From Serinus canaria (lineage: Eukaryota > Chordata > Aves > Passeriformes > Fringillidae), in NCBI RefSeq assembly GCF_022539315.1, contig NC_066314.1, positions 52,575,180 to 52,639,179 on the forward strand: DNA of 64,000 nt. Direction: 5' to 3'. Under the pieces are notes generated by a model. The model saw nothing but the letters and a program-made list of their open reading frames with translations, was not told the origin of the DNA and did no database searches. Positions 1-13,100 of this stretch are shown piece by piece; the first letter of the stretch is position 1, and each line of letters begins with the position of its first letter. Position numbers and translations under genes: made by a program.

Positions 1-3000
1 AGAGGAAGCTCCCCTGGGAGATCACAGCTTTTAACCCCTGTGTTCTCAGAGGCGTATCCATGCCCTCAGTGGACAAACCAGGTGCCAATATTAAATCTGA
101 ACACCGATTGGCTTGCCCACACCATCACAAAAAACTTCATTTCCTCTTAAACCACGACACCTCTGTGTGTGTACCTCTCTCTGTTTAAAAGCTTCTAGTT
201 TCCTGGGTGTTTTGGTCTTTTAGAAAAGAACCTTCTGTCTAGAATTCTCTATAGTGAGAATTTTTAGGGGTTTCTGCAATCCCTTTGTATTAATTGATTT
301 CCCAGTGCATTAGCATCACCAAAGCTAGATTAATCTTCTTTTCATTTTGGTGCTGAGATCAATGTCTCTGTCAACATAGTTTATTGAACCCAGTACAGTT
401 TTACTACTTGCATTTACCTCCTCTAAGATTACTTTTCTCTTAAGTGTGTCCTGAGAAAAGATCCCACTTTAAAACTCCCTCTGGCCAAGCTGCCAAGCAG
501 AACTGCTCTCCTGTGGGGCACAATCCAGTGCCAAGATTCCTCCTGCTTCATCACAGATGCAGAATTTCCCAGCAGCTGGCATGTCATCCTGTAACTTTAG
601 GAAATAAGCTATATCTTTTTGTCAGAGAGAAATTAGGATGGACTCCTCTGCTAAAGGGAAGGACTAGTATGAGATTGGTTGACACATAGGCTGTGCTGCA
701 TGGGTTCTTCTCATGGATGTAATATAACAGTTCTGGAGTACAAAACTTGCTTTCTGATGGAGTCAGATACCTTTCTTGTATTTTTCAGGAGCCACTGAAA
801 AATCAAGCTGAGTGGTAATTCCTATATAATTACCCAGCCTTATAAAAGCAACTGTAGATAAGAGGGTTTATAGATGGATTGCCTGAGCTCATTTATATCA
901 TGCCGTTATAAAGTGGGAAAAGCAATCTTTCTGCTGGTTTTTGTGGATGGCACAGACAGCAAAGTGTCTAGCCCTGCCCTTAGCACTGTGCCTGCTGAAG
1001 CTGAAATTGGTGCTGAATTGCCACCACTCCAGTGGCAGATGCACATGATCCCCTTCAAACTGGGTTTGCACTGTTTTCTCTTCTCTTGTCTTAAAAAAAG
1101 ATCAGTCCTTGCAAGCTTTCTGTGCATCAACAGCTTCCACCACTTCAAGGATATATTTGAGAGGATGAAGACTATTTCTTTATATGTGGCTTGCAAGATT
1201 AGAGTCAAAGATGCACAAATCTTGCCTAAGAGGGCTGAAACAGAGCTTAGTTTGCTCATCTGCTTCTGTCACATGCACTGAACCTGACTTGTAGCTCTGC
1301 TCTGACTTCAGCATGGTGCTAAATACTTTGCAGCACAGCGCTTCCCAAAAGAGCTGTGAACCATACATCTGCAGGGGAAAATCAAACAGATTGGAGAAAT
1401 TAATTGTAGAGTTTCCACACACAGCTCTGCATTTAAAGTGAGTGCAAACAAATAGGTCTGATAAGCTGGCCTACTTGAAAAAGAAGTGAGCAGTGCAAAC
1501 CAGAGAAAAATACATTTGTATTGGTGATATTTTAATCACTTATATTTTCATTAAACAAAATACTCAAGTAGATCTTGTGCTTCAATGAAGTTGAAGGGAC
1601 TTGAGTATACTCTTTAAATCCTGTAAGTGCTTAAAACTGCTGCCAAGCAAGGATGCAAGTCCTCAAAGTGCTTGGGCTGAGAAGATACTTAAGTGTTTTG
1701 CTGAATCAGATTCATTGTGTCACAGAGACTCAAAGTGATCTCAGAGTTTTCAGCTGAGATGAAGGATAAAGCCAAACAGCATAACAGGAAACTCTCAGGA
1801 TTTTCCAGAGTCTAGTGCATAATTAGATTAATTGCACAATCCCATTTTGGGATTATGAGTGGGTTTGGGGGTTTTTAGACCATTAAAAAGAGAAGGAGTC
1901 TTCCTTTGCAGACATGCACAAAATCTGTCAGGTAACTTTTCCTATGCTTTCCTAGTATGTGGCATTTCAAAATTAAACAAATGTCAATGACACTGCATTT
2001 AGTTCTGAGCAATTAAAAACATCCAGCTTGTGCAAATAATTTATTAACCTGTGTTCATCTAAGTAGCAATAAATTATTTCCCAAGTTTTCCCTGGGAAAT
2101 TAAGTGGAATGTAATGGTATCACAAGTAGAACATAACTCTGCCATGGCAATTACATCTAAGCATTGCTAACCATACATTTTAGCAAGCAATTCTTAATTA
2201 TATACTTTATGGCACATAAACATATTTATTTTAATATAAACATTGAATTTACAGATTTTAAATGTTTCCCCTACCTCTGATCTGCATTAGCCACCTCTAT
2301 TGCCTGCAGAAATGCATTACGCAAAGCAGATTGAACAGTTCTGTGCCACTGCTTCATGCCTTCATTCCCCTTAAAATTCTATCTCATTATTTGGCCACAG
2401 CCTGACCATGCCCTTCAGCACTACTGAATTTCAAAGAGGTGATAACTGCTTTGAAATTGATGGAAAGAACCATAAGACTAAAGACATAAAAAGAGTCTGT
2501 TACCTTCATGCTGACTTTGTCTGCAACTGCTATGTGATTCCTTTCCATTGTTTGAATTTATTCAGTTATCCCAGAACAAGTCCTGAAACTGTACACTCTG
2601 TTGAGCAAAATTTAATTGGTTTTAACAGACAATGCACCTCTGAGGAGAACCAGACAATCCCTTACACTTATCTGTGCTAATCTTATGCTTCATTCATCCT
2701 ATTTGCTGGTGTTCTGTAACCTCCCCAGTCCAAGGCCAGGGCCCTTGGGGCAGCAATGCCTGCCAGCCTCTATTGGCTGAGCTCAGGTAGTCCCAAATGC
2801 TGGTAACCTGCCAGGAGCTGAGCTTGAATGCTCCAAGCTGATAACTTGAAGTGACATTGGGGTGTCCACACCACATGCCTTGGGTACCAGATTTTCCCTT
2901 TTCTGGGATAAATCAGCAGTCCCCCACCACCTTTCTCCCTCCCAAGAGCTGGCTGGGAAGCAGTGCCCACCCCAGAACTCAATGTACCCTGATGCCTACA

Positions 3001-5627
3001 GTTGAATCACAGACCACACTTGACAGTGCTTTAGCAAAAATGAAAGCAACCCTAAACTTTAAAAAGAGTTTCATTTCCCAGATGTTGTTGGCTTCCTTTG
3101 CCTTTTATACTCCCTGTATATCTGACTTTAAAGTGGGTTAGCAGCGTGACTTAGCATCCAGAAGTTATGAAGATATATGAAGGTTTGATGGGGCTCTCCT
3201 TCTCCTGCTATGGCTGGTGCTCTGTCCCAGCTCCTGTCTGCTCTGCACACAGTTGGGTAGATACCACTCATGTCCTTTATCTTAGGCTTCAGCTCCACAG
3301 TGCAGTAGCCAAATGCAGAGAAAGCCAAAAGTTGCTGTTTTCTGCTGTCAGCAAATTACTACAGAAATGAACCCAAAAGCAGGTGTGGAGGCAGGCACAG
3401 AACAGCATTGCATGGTGCTTGATTGCTGTTGACTGCTGCTTCAAAGGGGACAAAACCTAGGCATTGACTTCCCATATGCATCTTTAAAGGCTGACTATAA
3501 TTACTTTTTATAATGCCACTTTTTTATAATGTCACAATGGATAATATTCTGCCACGTCAGCTTTAAAATCTACTGAATGCAGGACCAGTCAAGATATAGA
3601 CCTCCTGTGAGTGATAGGGTCCTTAGTAATAAGGAAATGAATAGCTGGAGGATAAAGGTGCCAAGGAAAATGAACCAAACAGACCTTTCAAAAGCACTTG
3701 AGAAAATATCATTGAGATTACTCAATTAAATATGGATATTGTTTATAATGACTGGGTGGAGGCAGCAATAGGCAAGGAACAGCTGTGCCTGTTGAATCCT
3801 ATCCCTTTGAGCAATAGCAGAAATCCCCACACATGTGGGATCTTTTTTATTATCTTTGCCCCCACCCCACATATACTTATCTTTATTTATAGGATCTCTA
3901 ACAGCAGATTGTAACCTTGATTTATAATTCTGGAAATGCTGGCATCACATATCGTTTGCATGGAAGTGAGCTAGGTGGATTGCATATCTGTGCTGTAATG
4001 TTGCTGTGAAGAATAGCAGATGTATAGCTGTTTTCATTTCCACTCCTCTGTGGACAATAAACAAGGTCTGATAACTTCTCTTGCATGCAGTGGGGTGGCC
4101 CAGAAATCTAAGTGGGGGGTCTGGCCAGAGAATAACACACTGTTGGATCAGCAGAATACCTCCATCAGCATTTACATAGGCAATGACAATAGATAGTTCA
4201 GTAACTGGGGCATTGCTTAGAGCTTTTCTTGTACTTCTGATTGCCCTGTGTCTATTGCCAAATTTTCTCGGGGTTGTTTTGCATATGTGATGCTGTCCTC
4301 TTTTGGGACTTCCCACAGGAGGTCAGGCACCTTTCTTATCTCTTTTCAGGAACTGAAAGTACAGATGAGAAACATTTTCCCCCAGTAAATATTTTCACTG
4401 AAACAGAAACACCTTTATATAACTGCATTTCCTGTAAACTCTTAATGAGAAACCTGCTTTTTGGAGGAAAACAAACAGGCAAGCAAAATCCTCAGCCCAC
4501 CCTTGTGCTCAACAAGTTCCTCCAGGAAGGAATCTAGCCATGTCTGCAAAAATTGTGTTGTGTAATGCCAAGGAAATGTAAGATACCAACAAACACTCGT
4601 TCATCTCTCAGCCAAGCTTTTTTCACACTCTTTTCCACTTGTTTTAAATTAATATGTCTAGTGACTGCAGGGGAGCTTCTCTCCAGGGAAGTCATAGACT
4701 GCATGATGCAGGGCCTGTGTCACCCAGGCAATGACTTGCACTTGTACAAATAAGCTCAGTTTCTCTCATTACTCTTGATTGATCAGATGCATTGGAGCCT
4801 CACTGGTTTACACTGGTTGTAAATCAGTTTAGTCAATCCAATATCAAAGCTGAATCATGATGAACGAGTGTAGATTGATCTAAAATGACCCAAGAAATGT
4901 GGCTACTTGAAAGGGTGTTAACTTCACCAATGTCAAGGGAGTTACTCTTGTTTTATGCCACTATAAACAAGAGCACTGCTAAGCTGTGAGTCATAACCCA
5001 TTTTTCTTTTGCTGCTTCTATTTTCAGAGCAGATCTACTGGCTTTGCTGCTAGGTAAGTTTGCAGAGATTTTTTTTTTATTTTCTTGCTGGTTAAACATG
5101 GGTACACTTTCTTCTCTGTGGGAGAGCAGAGAGAATCAGGATGTTATGACCTGGGGAAGGCTAAAACCCAAAGGCTCACATAATATTTTTAGTAGTATTA
5201 TAAGATACAGGTAACCCAAACCGTAGGTTTTATCTCAGTTGGTAACAAGCATTTGAGGGCAGTCATTCTGTGGCCATACTGGGTTCCCAAAAAAAATGCT
5301 TGTCCCCAAGCAATTAAAATAGAGGTTCCAGGAGAAAATGATGATGATATTACTTAGACATGAACAAAGATGCCTGAGGGGTATAGTTTGCTTTGAACCC
5401 CTGAACTGTCTTTGCATTGTCATATGATCAGACGGTCTTTCTTGTAGGGATAGCTATTTTCAAACTTACTCTTCTGACACAAGCATGCACAGGCAGGATG
5501 CATCTATTTTCTATGGCAGGCAATGTAGCAGTCTGTCAGCTGAGAAACATCTGAAAAAGGGTGGTTTTCCTCAAAAGGAAAATGGCTAAAGAAAGCATGT
5601 GCTTTCAGACGATAAATACTTTATTAC
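1..5627. other. Unique AT-rich non-coding DNA
   Basis: No repeat family, RNA gene or convincing coding exon is recognised here. The reading frames present are short (the longest is about 135 codons), overlap frames on the other strand and show no domain-like composition. A possible 26-nt microexon with good splice signals lies at 5028-5053 and is treated as a finding only. The stretch reads as intergenic or intronic vertebrate DNA. Confidence 0.6.

Positions 5628-5714
<87 letters not shown>
5628..5714. repeat. (ATT)n microsatellite
   Basis: An almost uninterrupted run of about 29 ATT units spans roughly 87 bases. Read in frame it gives poly-Leu on one strand and poly-Ile on the other, so the open frames crossing it are artefacts. 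The long pure array suggests it is still length-variable between individuals. Confidence 0.97.
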
Positions 5715-5716
<2 letters not shown>

Positions 5717-7773
5717 CCAGTCCCCAAAACATTTTTAGTTTGACATTAAGCATTTGAACTGTACCATGTGGTCCAGCGGTGTAATTATTAAAATCACTTG
5801 TTTGCACCTACCAGCCAGCAAGTAATTCTGTGGCCCAGGTGCTGTGTTCATATCTTCCTTTTCCACCCAAGGTGTCCCTAGCTGTATGGTCTTGGCTTCT
5901 GTAAACCACTCATTCCTTTCACCAGGACTGAAAAAAAGATGTGGTAGGAGCCATCATAAAATAACAGATCCTGTTTGCCCAGATGGATACTGTGACCACA
6001 GAAGCTAGAGTCATGTCTTCCATGATAACATTGCTTTTGGGTACAGTTTGTCCTGAAGAATTCCATGCTGGCAAAGATCTGCAAACCAGGATGAAACTCT
6101 CCCCTGTGTAGGCAGCCAGAATGGGATACATGCTTTACCCCAGTCTCCTTTGAGCTTTATTTTGACAATGCAGTAATGTACAGCCATTCTGTTGGTGCTC
6201 TGAAAACAAGTGAATTCCAGTCTCAGAGCTTAACTGGTGTTATATTGTTATGAATCACCACTTAAATATTTTCAGTGCTTCTTGGAAGAAATAGAAAACT
6301 CAAGCAAAAGCAGAAGAGCTAAATAGGAATTTAGTCCTTACATCAGGAGCCATAAAAATTACTCCAGTTAGAGACTTGTAAATCTTGATATAGAATATTC
6401 TGACTAGAGTTTCCTCTTTGTTTCTTTCAGGCTACTTTTTCCTTTAGTTTCAATCAAGCTGAGTTGGACTGATTTGGGTTTCTGTGCTGCAGCCCAGCAA
6501 TCTAACAAAATAACATACCATGCAAGCAAATATAAAGAGAGCTTGTGGACTACAAACTCTACTCTGGCGTGTGTGCAGGCATCTGTAGATATGCTGCTTA
6601 AGAAGAAATTGGAAGAGATCCCTCCTATCACTAGGATGGGTTGTGCTGCTATTGTGCCTAAGCATTTTCTGTGCAAACCTGTTGACCTTGATGGAGTTAT
6701 TTCATCCACATGGCAAGAATCCCTAAAACAGAACTTGGACTACAGGAAGTCAGTGGGAACTGTGCCACATCCATTGGCTTCAGGAGGAACAGGGATATTA
6801 TTTACTTAAAATTAAAATCAGATTTCAATTTTTATTTCTGGCTTAGGAGGGAAGGACCTAAAGAGGAAAATGGATAGAGAGAAACACTGATTAAAAAAGT
6901 TTGAGAGCAACATCATTATGCTTTCTCAGAATAACAGGAACACAACACATCTCTAGAAAAATGTAGGCTGAAGTAGAATTGCAGGATTTGTATATTTTTC
7001 CTTAGGAAAAATGCTGTGGTGGAAAATGTTAATGATTTTTAAATAATGCTCAATTTTGCAGAATACAATTTTCCAAGCAGTCTTTGCTTCCAAAGCAATT
7101 GCTGACCACTTCATGGCATAGTAAATATCAAATACTAGAAGAAAGTCCATGTGGTAAGGATCATATAATCACAAAGTAAATTCACCAGTATTTTTGCCCT
7201 TAAAACCAGCACACGTGTTAAATGATATGTTTGGGTCAACTGTGTATAATTACCAAGCATTGTACACTTTGGTAATATATAATTATATGCATACTCCTTG
7301 TGCAAGGAGTATACAATTACTCCCTGAGCATCTCTTGCATGCTATGACTGTCCTGCCTGAAGGGCCAAGCATAAGCCCAAATATGGACCCTTGGTGACCA
7401 GGACTTTGGGGACTGTCACATAAATAGCCAAGTCAACATCTTGTCTTGAGAATACTTTGGGAGAGGTGAAGACCTCAAACAACTGCTGCAAAGGAACTTC
7501 AGGCTGGTTTAGTTACTTTAGCTTTATCACAAAGATGCTTCATTTGCCTGTGTCTTCCTCTTGCCATTGCATTACTGCACTGAACAATGCTGTGCCCACC
7601 ATCAAAAGGAGCTAGAAAGTTTAAAAATAGGTGCAGGAAGAAGAATGACACTGTGGCTGGAAAACATGCCTGACATGCAGACACTTCAGGCATCAACAGG
7701 AAGTTCAAAGGGGTGACTGGAGAAAACACGGAGTACAAAGTCAGCTAAAGGCACAAAAAAATGGGTGCAGGCA
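5715..7773. other. Unique non-coding DNA
   Basis: No recognisable gene or repeat family is seen. The only structure I can point to is an AT-rich patch around 7231-7314 with two short inverted repeats, including 10-bp arms at 7291-7300 and 7303-7312. The short open frames look random. Confidence 0.55.
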
Positions 7774-8171
7774 TATTGTAGGCAGGGCAACCCCCAGCCG
7801 GAGAATAGAGAGCCTTGACTCCATGATTTCAGAAGGCTGAACAAATGCTTTATTAAGCTATACTATATTATACTACATACTACATTAATACTACATTATA
7901 CTAAAGAAAAACCCGTGACCCTTACAGACAGTCACAACACAGCTTTGACCTAATTGGTCAATAAATCAAAGCCACCATAATCAGTGTCCAATTAGGAAAC
8001 TACCTTTTGATAAACAATCTCCATAACATATTCCACATGTGCCAAAAAACGGGTGCAGCAAGTGAAGATAAGAATTATTTGTCATTCCCTTCTCTGAGCT
8101 TTCTCACAGCTCAGGAAAATCCTGGGAGAGAATTAAGTCTCTCTCTGTTCAAAGAATATGTGAATACCACA
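7774..8171 (-). mobile_element. Solo LTR, ERVK-like (class II), minus strand
   Basis: The 398-bp block is flanked by a perfect 6-bp direct repeat, caggca (7768-7773 and 8172-8177), as expected for a class II (ERVK-like) insertion. Read on the minus strand it begins TGTGGTATTC. It carries an AATAAA polyadenylation signal (complement of 7849-7854) about 75 bases before its end, which fixes the orientation. The plus-strand left end reads TATTG instead of the canonical TG, probably a single mutation. The region around the polyadenylation signal (a motif like GACTCCATG, then CAGAAGGCT) matches the LTRs of the element at 48810-51876, so the two are probably related families. No second LTR or internal region is seen, so it is a solo LTR left by recombination. 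Confidence 0.8.
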
Positions 8172-11100
8172 CAGGCAGATTGTCTTGATAAATCTGCTTG
8201 AGGCTTAACTTCTCAGACCCTCAGTCTGAGCAGATAACCCATTACCTGGAAGGAGAGTGGTAAAGCCACCAGTCATGCAATCGCTGGAGTCCTAGAGGGA
8301 AGAGACTGAGAGCCAGCTCCTGGGCTGAACAACTGAATGAATCCCTCAAGGATGCTGCTTGGTGCTGTGGATGTGATTGCCAGTGTCAGTATTTCACAAG
8401 AGAGAGAAAACCAGAGCTATAGCCAGACATGATATCACACCAGATTTCCAGAGAACACACAGAATGATTAACTAGAGTAAAGTATTTTGCCAGAAAATTG
8501 CCAGTTCTAGAAAGCAATTTTCTATTGACTGCAAATATCTAAGACCAGTAAATTCCCTTGGTGAGGAAGAGGAATCCCTTTTACCTGTAAGAGACAGAAC
8601 TAGCTGATTTTCATCTGATGTTTTTCAGTCCTGGGAGTGTTCACTGAACTTTTTTTCAGCCAAGTTCCAAAGCACTGAGTGAAAATCTTCTATTTTTCTT
8701 TTGGGATCCCACTTTGAGATGTTTTTCTTCCTGTGGTCAGTAGTTGACAAGAGGCCGCTTGTCATTTGAGGAAAGGAAGAATATTGCTAGAGCAGGTAAA
8801 TGTAACCACAGGACTATAAATCCAAGTCACTAACACTCTGCTATCCGTTCCTGTGACTCAATGATCCCGGTATATCTGAGGCATGTCCTGGCGCCCCCCT
8901 TATCATTGTCTCACCAAGTTCTTGAGGCCTGAGTTTGAGAAACCTTTATTAGTCAGAGCTATGCTGTATTGTTGGAGGTAGATAAGGGCTCCAGGTCACT
9001 GCAATTCAATGTATGCCAGGCTTGCCTAATCTGAAGCCTATTATATGAAGGAACAATAATCCTGATTTTCTCTGTCTTCACATTTGTACTATGCAGTCTA
9101 GGGATCTCAAAGCAAATGCTACTTAGTAAAGCTCTCAATTTAAATTTAAAATGTACTATAAGATTTTAAGAGAAAGGTTAAATTTTGCTTCCACAAGCAC
9201 ACTCTCCCTTGTCCTAACCAAATCCTGCCTGTTCATATTTTAAAAGTCTTCCATATAAATATCACAAACTCAAATTATTGCCAGTGGAAAGCAACTGAGA
9301 GCTGCTTCAATGGAAAGCATTTTGCCATGTGTCCAAGTAGGTGATTTAGCAAACCTCAGGCTAATGTCAAAGGTCCAGATGGCTCAAACACTTTCAAGGT
9401 TACAGCACTTTGCACTGTCTGACATCTGCTGTGCCTCAGCTGCAGAGATTTGTTTGGGATAATGCTTGAAAGTATTTCCTTTGATGTTAGATAGCATTAA
9501 ATGAGTAAATGAAAAGAAAATAAAAAAGAAGAAGAAAAGCCAACCCTGAACCTAGAATCCAATCTTTCTGAAATATTCAAGATAATAGTCTGTTTTCACA
9601 ACCTGTCTACAAGAGACTGTAATATAATGTTAGTTTCTTATGCTGATTAGTACTCTTGCACCAACATATATTTTGTAATAATTTCAAAACTGTGCAGAAC
9701 GTAGGGTACAGTTTCCAACCTGTGCTGAGGCAAGTTTCCTTGTGTCATTCTCCTTGTCAGAACCTTGAGTCAAGCCTGATGTGAGCAGGAGCAAACTGAA
9801 GTATACAGTCTTTATTTGGGAAGAAATAAAAATTGCTGTGGCACAGGAAATATCTGGAGGCAGTGTGACAAATAGCTCTTGTCAATTCATAGCTACTCAC
9901 TTTTGGTCCTATATCAGAGCCACTGCATTTCCTGATGTGTGCGCAGATGTAAATGACCCAAGGAGACGCCTGACAGTGGCAAGTAAAGCCCTACATGAAT
10001 ATTTCAGATCTTGTGGGTAGTGACAGGCAGGCAGTGTTGCCTGAGGTATGTGGTGCAATACTCCTCAGTGCACCTGGACATTGAGGCATTAGGGAACAAA
10101 CAGTGCAGGGAAAACTGGATTTTCCATGCAACTACACGGTGCAGGAACAGTGCATGGGAGTGCCAGCAGCTGGATGGGAACCATGGATCAGGAAGAACAG
10201 AGAGACAGAGTTAAGAAAGACTGTGAGTGTTCAGGAGAGCCTCAGAGACAGAGAAGTTGTTTTGGCAGAGCAGAGGCAGCAGGAGTCTGGACAGTGAATA
10301 CAGGTCTGCAAGGTCTGGGGAGCAGTAGGAAGCATTCACATGCAATGCAGCCCTTTGCAGTTCTTTTTGCCAACTTTTGTTGGCTCTTTCTTTTTTTCTC
10401 AAAATAGTTACTTGTTAGAACAAGCTTCTTGTCAGAATGTCGCAATTCAGATGTTTGTTCTTGATCCTGGCTGTGATGTAGCCAGGTATGCTGCAATGTG
10501 GCTTCCTGTAGCACAGCTATGCTGGGTAAGTCAACATCCCCAGAAGTGACAGAAAACACAATCCTGGCTGCACTGAAAACAACAAACTTTGACTCACTTC
10601 CTCTTCAGAAACTCTTCAGTATGCCCCCTTATGCAATTCTCTAGTCTTCTGGTACCAAGAGAGAACTGATATCCATTTAATCCCTAAAGAACAAGCTTCT
10701 AGGGGGCACATTTTCCTGCACAGATCCTTTATTTGTTGTCATGTTAAAGTGATGAAGCCCTGTGCTGACCAAGGAATGCTCTGCTACTATCACCAACTCT
10801 TTTGTGTGTGTGTGCTTGTGTGCGCATGTGATCCAGATGTCTCCTTGCTATTTATTTCACAGTAGATATGAGGTACTTGGCATTTTAGTTAGAACACCCC
10901 AAATCCGTAGCTTCGACTCCAGCAGTTCAACCTTTCAGCTTTTCAGGAGGATTATAGTCTCTAGGAATTATCCCAACTGTCTCTCTGTCATCAAACCAGC
11001 ATCTGACATTAAAAAAAATGTATTCTACTTCAGCAAATAGCATGCATTTCTTGAGTGACTACTGGGAGGTGAGCAGGGAAAAAGAAATGGACAATTGCTT

Positions 11101-12862
11101 GTATATGAAATATGCGTGAAGAACACTTTCATGAGCCTAGACTACAATCTTGCTGGGTTTCACATCTATCTTTAGGTCCTTCAGACTTCTGAGCTACATC
11201 AATGATTTTAATTTTTTTTTTAATTAATGACATCAAGGCAGCATGGCAATTATTTAGGCAAAACTGTCCTGCACGCACACATGCCCTTTTGGTGACTGGT
11301 AGTTGGAAGAAAAATATTCAATAGATCAAGGACAAATGTGCAAAAGTAAAAGTATCTTCTTAGTCATTGATTTGAATAAAGCTTTACTAAATAAATGACA
11401 CAGGTGAAAAGAATTTCCATGATTTCAGGTGCTGGCTCAGCAGCTCAGTCTGTAACAGAACCATTCCTCTGCTGAAAACTTGGGCACATGCATATGACCA
11501 GTACTGTATCAAGGGAAAATGAGGGGAGACACAGTATACTTTTTAGCAAAATCACCTCCATTTTACCTGCAACTTCCCACTGAGTACAGCAAAATGCAGG
11601 ACCTATCCCAAGCATGAGGAAATGTAGCAACACGTTGAATATTATCATGATTATGAACACTCAATGCTCACCTCTGAATTCAGTGCATTGTGTTGTGACA
11701 TCTTCTGATGCATCACTGTGGAGTTTTAGCAAAGCAGAAATACCTTTAGTAGGGACAGATGACAAACCTTTTGTAAAAAACCCGTATTTTCACTGACACC
11801 CAGAACGATGCCACAAATTCACCTGTTCACAGGGATCTATTATTAACCCCTAATAAAACACATGACTGCTTTTGAAATCTGAACTTCTTCATTTTATTAG
11901 TACCACCACCACAGAAAAAGCCCTGTTGCCCCAAGCTCTGTTCACACACACCTCTAATCCTCCAGGATTTATAATTTAAATAAGCATATGAGAGATGTTA
12001 ATCTAGATCATCTGAGAGTCTCTATGGGGGTTTTATTTCAGATTCCAGTCAAAGACAAAGAGCTGGGATCTGGAGTATTTTCTTCTGTAGTCAGGTGTTT
12101 CTTCTAAAGCTGGGATAGGTTTAGGAAGAACGCCTCTGGCTGACTCTGGGTTTCTGTATCCACTCTCAGATCATGTCAGCTCTGCTGCATGATGAATTCT
12201 TATTTAGGGGTCACACACAGTTGGGACTAATGAATCAGCTGGCAGTGAGGTGGGCAGCCTCTCCCTTGTGACTCCTCCAAGGTGCTGGTGGTTGGGATGT
12301 AGCCAAGCAAGCTGAGTGCTCATATGGAAATGTGTACATGCATACAGAAAATTAGCAAAACACCTGCCTTGCTGAAGAGGCCAGCTTGCTGGCAGCACAT
12401 GCTTGGTTGGCAGAAGCCTGCTCCTTCCAAATCTGGAGACAGCTGTGGCCTGGCTGATGCTGTGACAGACTGCCCACATGCATGTGCACTCAGCCTGCAG
12501 GAAAGGGCAAAAAAGGCAGGTGAACATGCAACGTGGCCTGCCTGCCTGCCTGGGCTTGCCTGGAATGACATACCCAGTTCCTGTGCAAAAAAATTGCCTT
12601 CATTCTCTCAGAAAGGTAAAACAACCACAGTTGGTGGTTACCTTTAGAAGACTTGCTTACTGGCCCTGTTCCCACGGAGAAAACACCAGGTCTTTCAACA
12701 TTTAGGAGGCTTCCCATAGATGGATACAACACAAGGTAGAGTAATTGAGCCACAGTGCTGCCTGTCCTTCTGCCCCACTCTTTCACAGACCCAAGTGATC
12801 TATGCAGGTTTCAAATGAGATGCTCTCCAAGGTTCAGTCAACACCCATACCTGGCACATACA

Positions 12863-12877
12863 CCCCCCCCCCCCCCC
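12863..12877. repeat. Homopolymer run of 15 C
   Basis: Fifteen consecutive C residues follow a CA-rich stretch. The complementary strand has a 15-G run capable of quadruplex formation. Runs like this are often miscounted, so the exact length is uncertain. Confidence 0.9.
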
Positions 12878-13050
12878 ACTTTCAGGGCTGCTGAGGATAG
12901 GCACCATTTCTGCTGCCATCTCTCACTAGCTAGAGAAATGAGGCTTTGAAGGGGCAGTTTGGTGGCACAGTCACTGCCCAGGTGGAAGGATGCCCTGAAG
13001 GGGAAACAGCTGAGGCTACTCTGACTCCAGCATAGCTCAGTGTCTTCAGT

Positions 13051-13100
13051 AGTGATGTTGAAGGCTGGTAGGAGTGATGTTGAAGGTTGGTAGTGATGCT
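13051..13100. repeat. Short tandem duplication, about 22-bp unit
   Basis: The unit beginning AGTGATGTTGAAGG at 13051 is repeated from 13073 with one substitution and a one-base shortening, followed by a partial third unit. This is a small local duplication with no apparent function. Confidence 0.8.

Noticed and set aside
874..1281. 135-codon plus-strand open frame
   Set aside because: It overlaps a 117-codon minus-strand frame over nearly its whole length and has no domain, biased codon use or splice context; likely chance.
5561..5743. Open frame encoding a long leucine run
   Set aside because: It is only the (ATT)n microsatellite read in frame.
7231..7314. AT-rich double inverted repeat, considered as a small RNA hairpin or transposon end
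   Set aside because: Arms are only 8-10 bp, which is within chance in AT-rich DNA.
8870..9010. Possible reversed LTR end (complement of a polyadenylation signal near 8945 and a GC-rich patch)
   Set aside because: No matching second copy in the window, no clear TG/CA ends and no flanking duplication.
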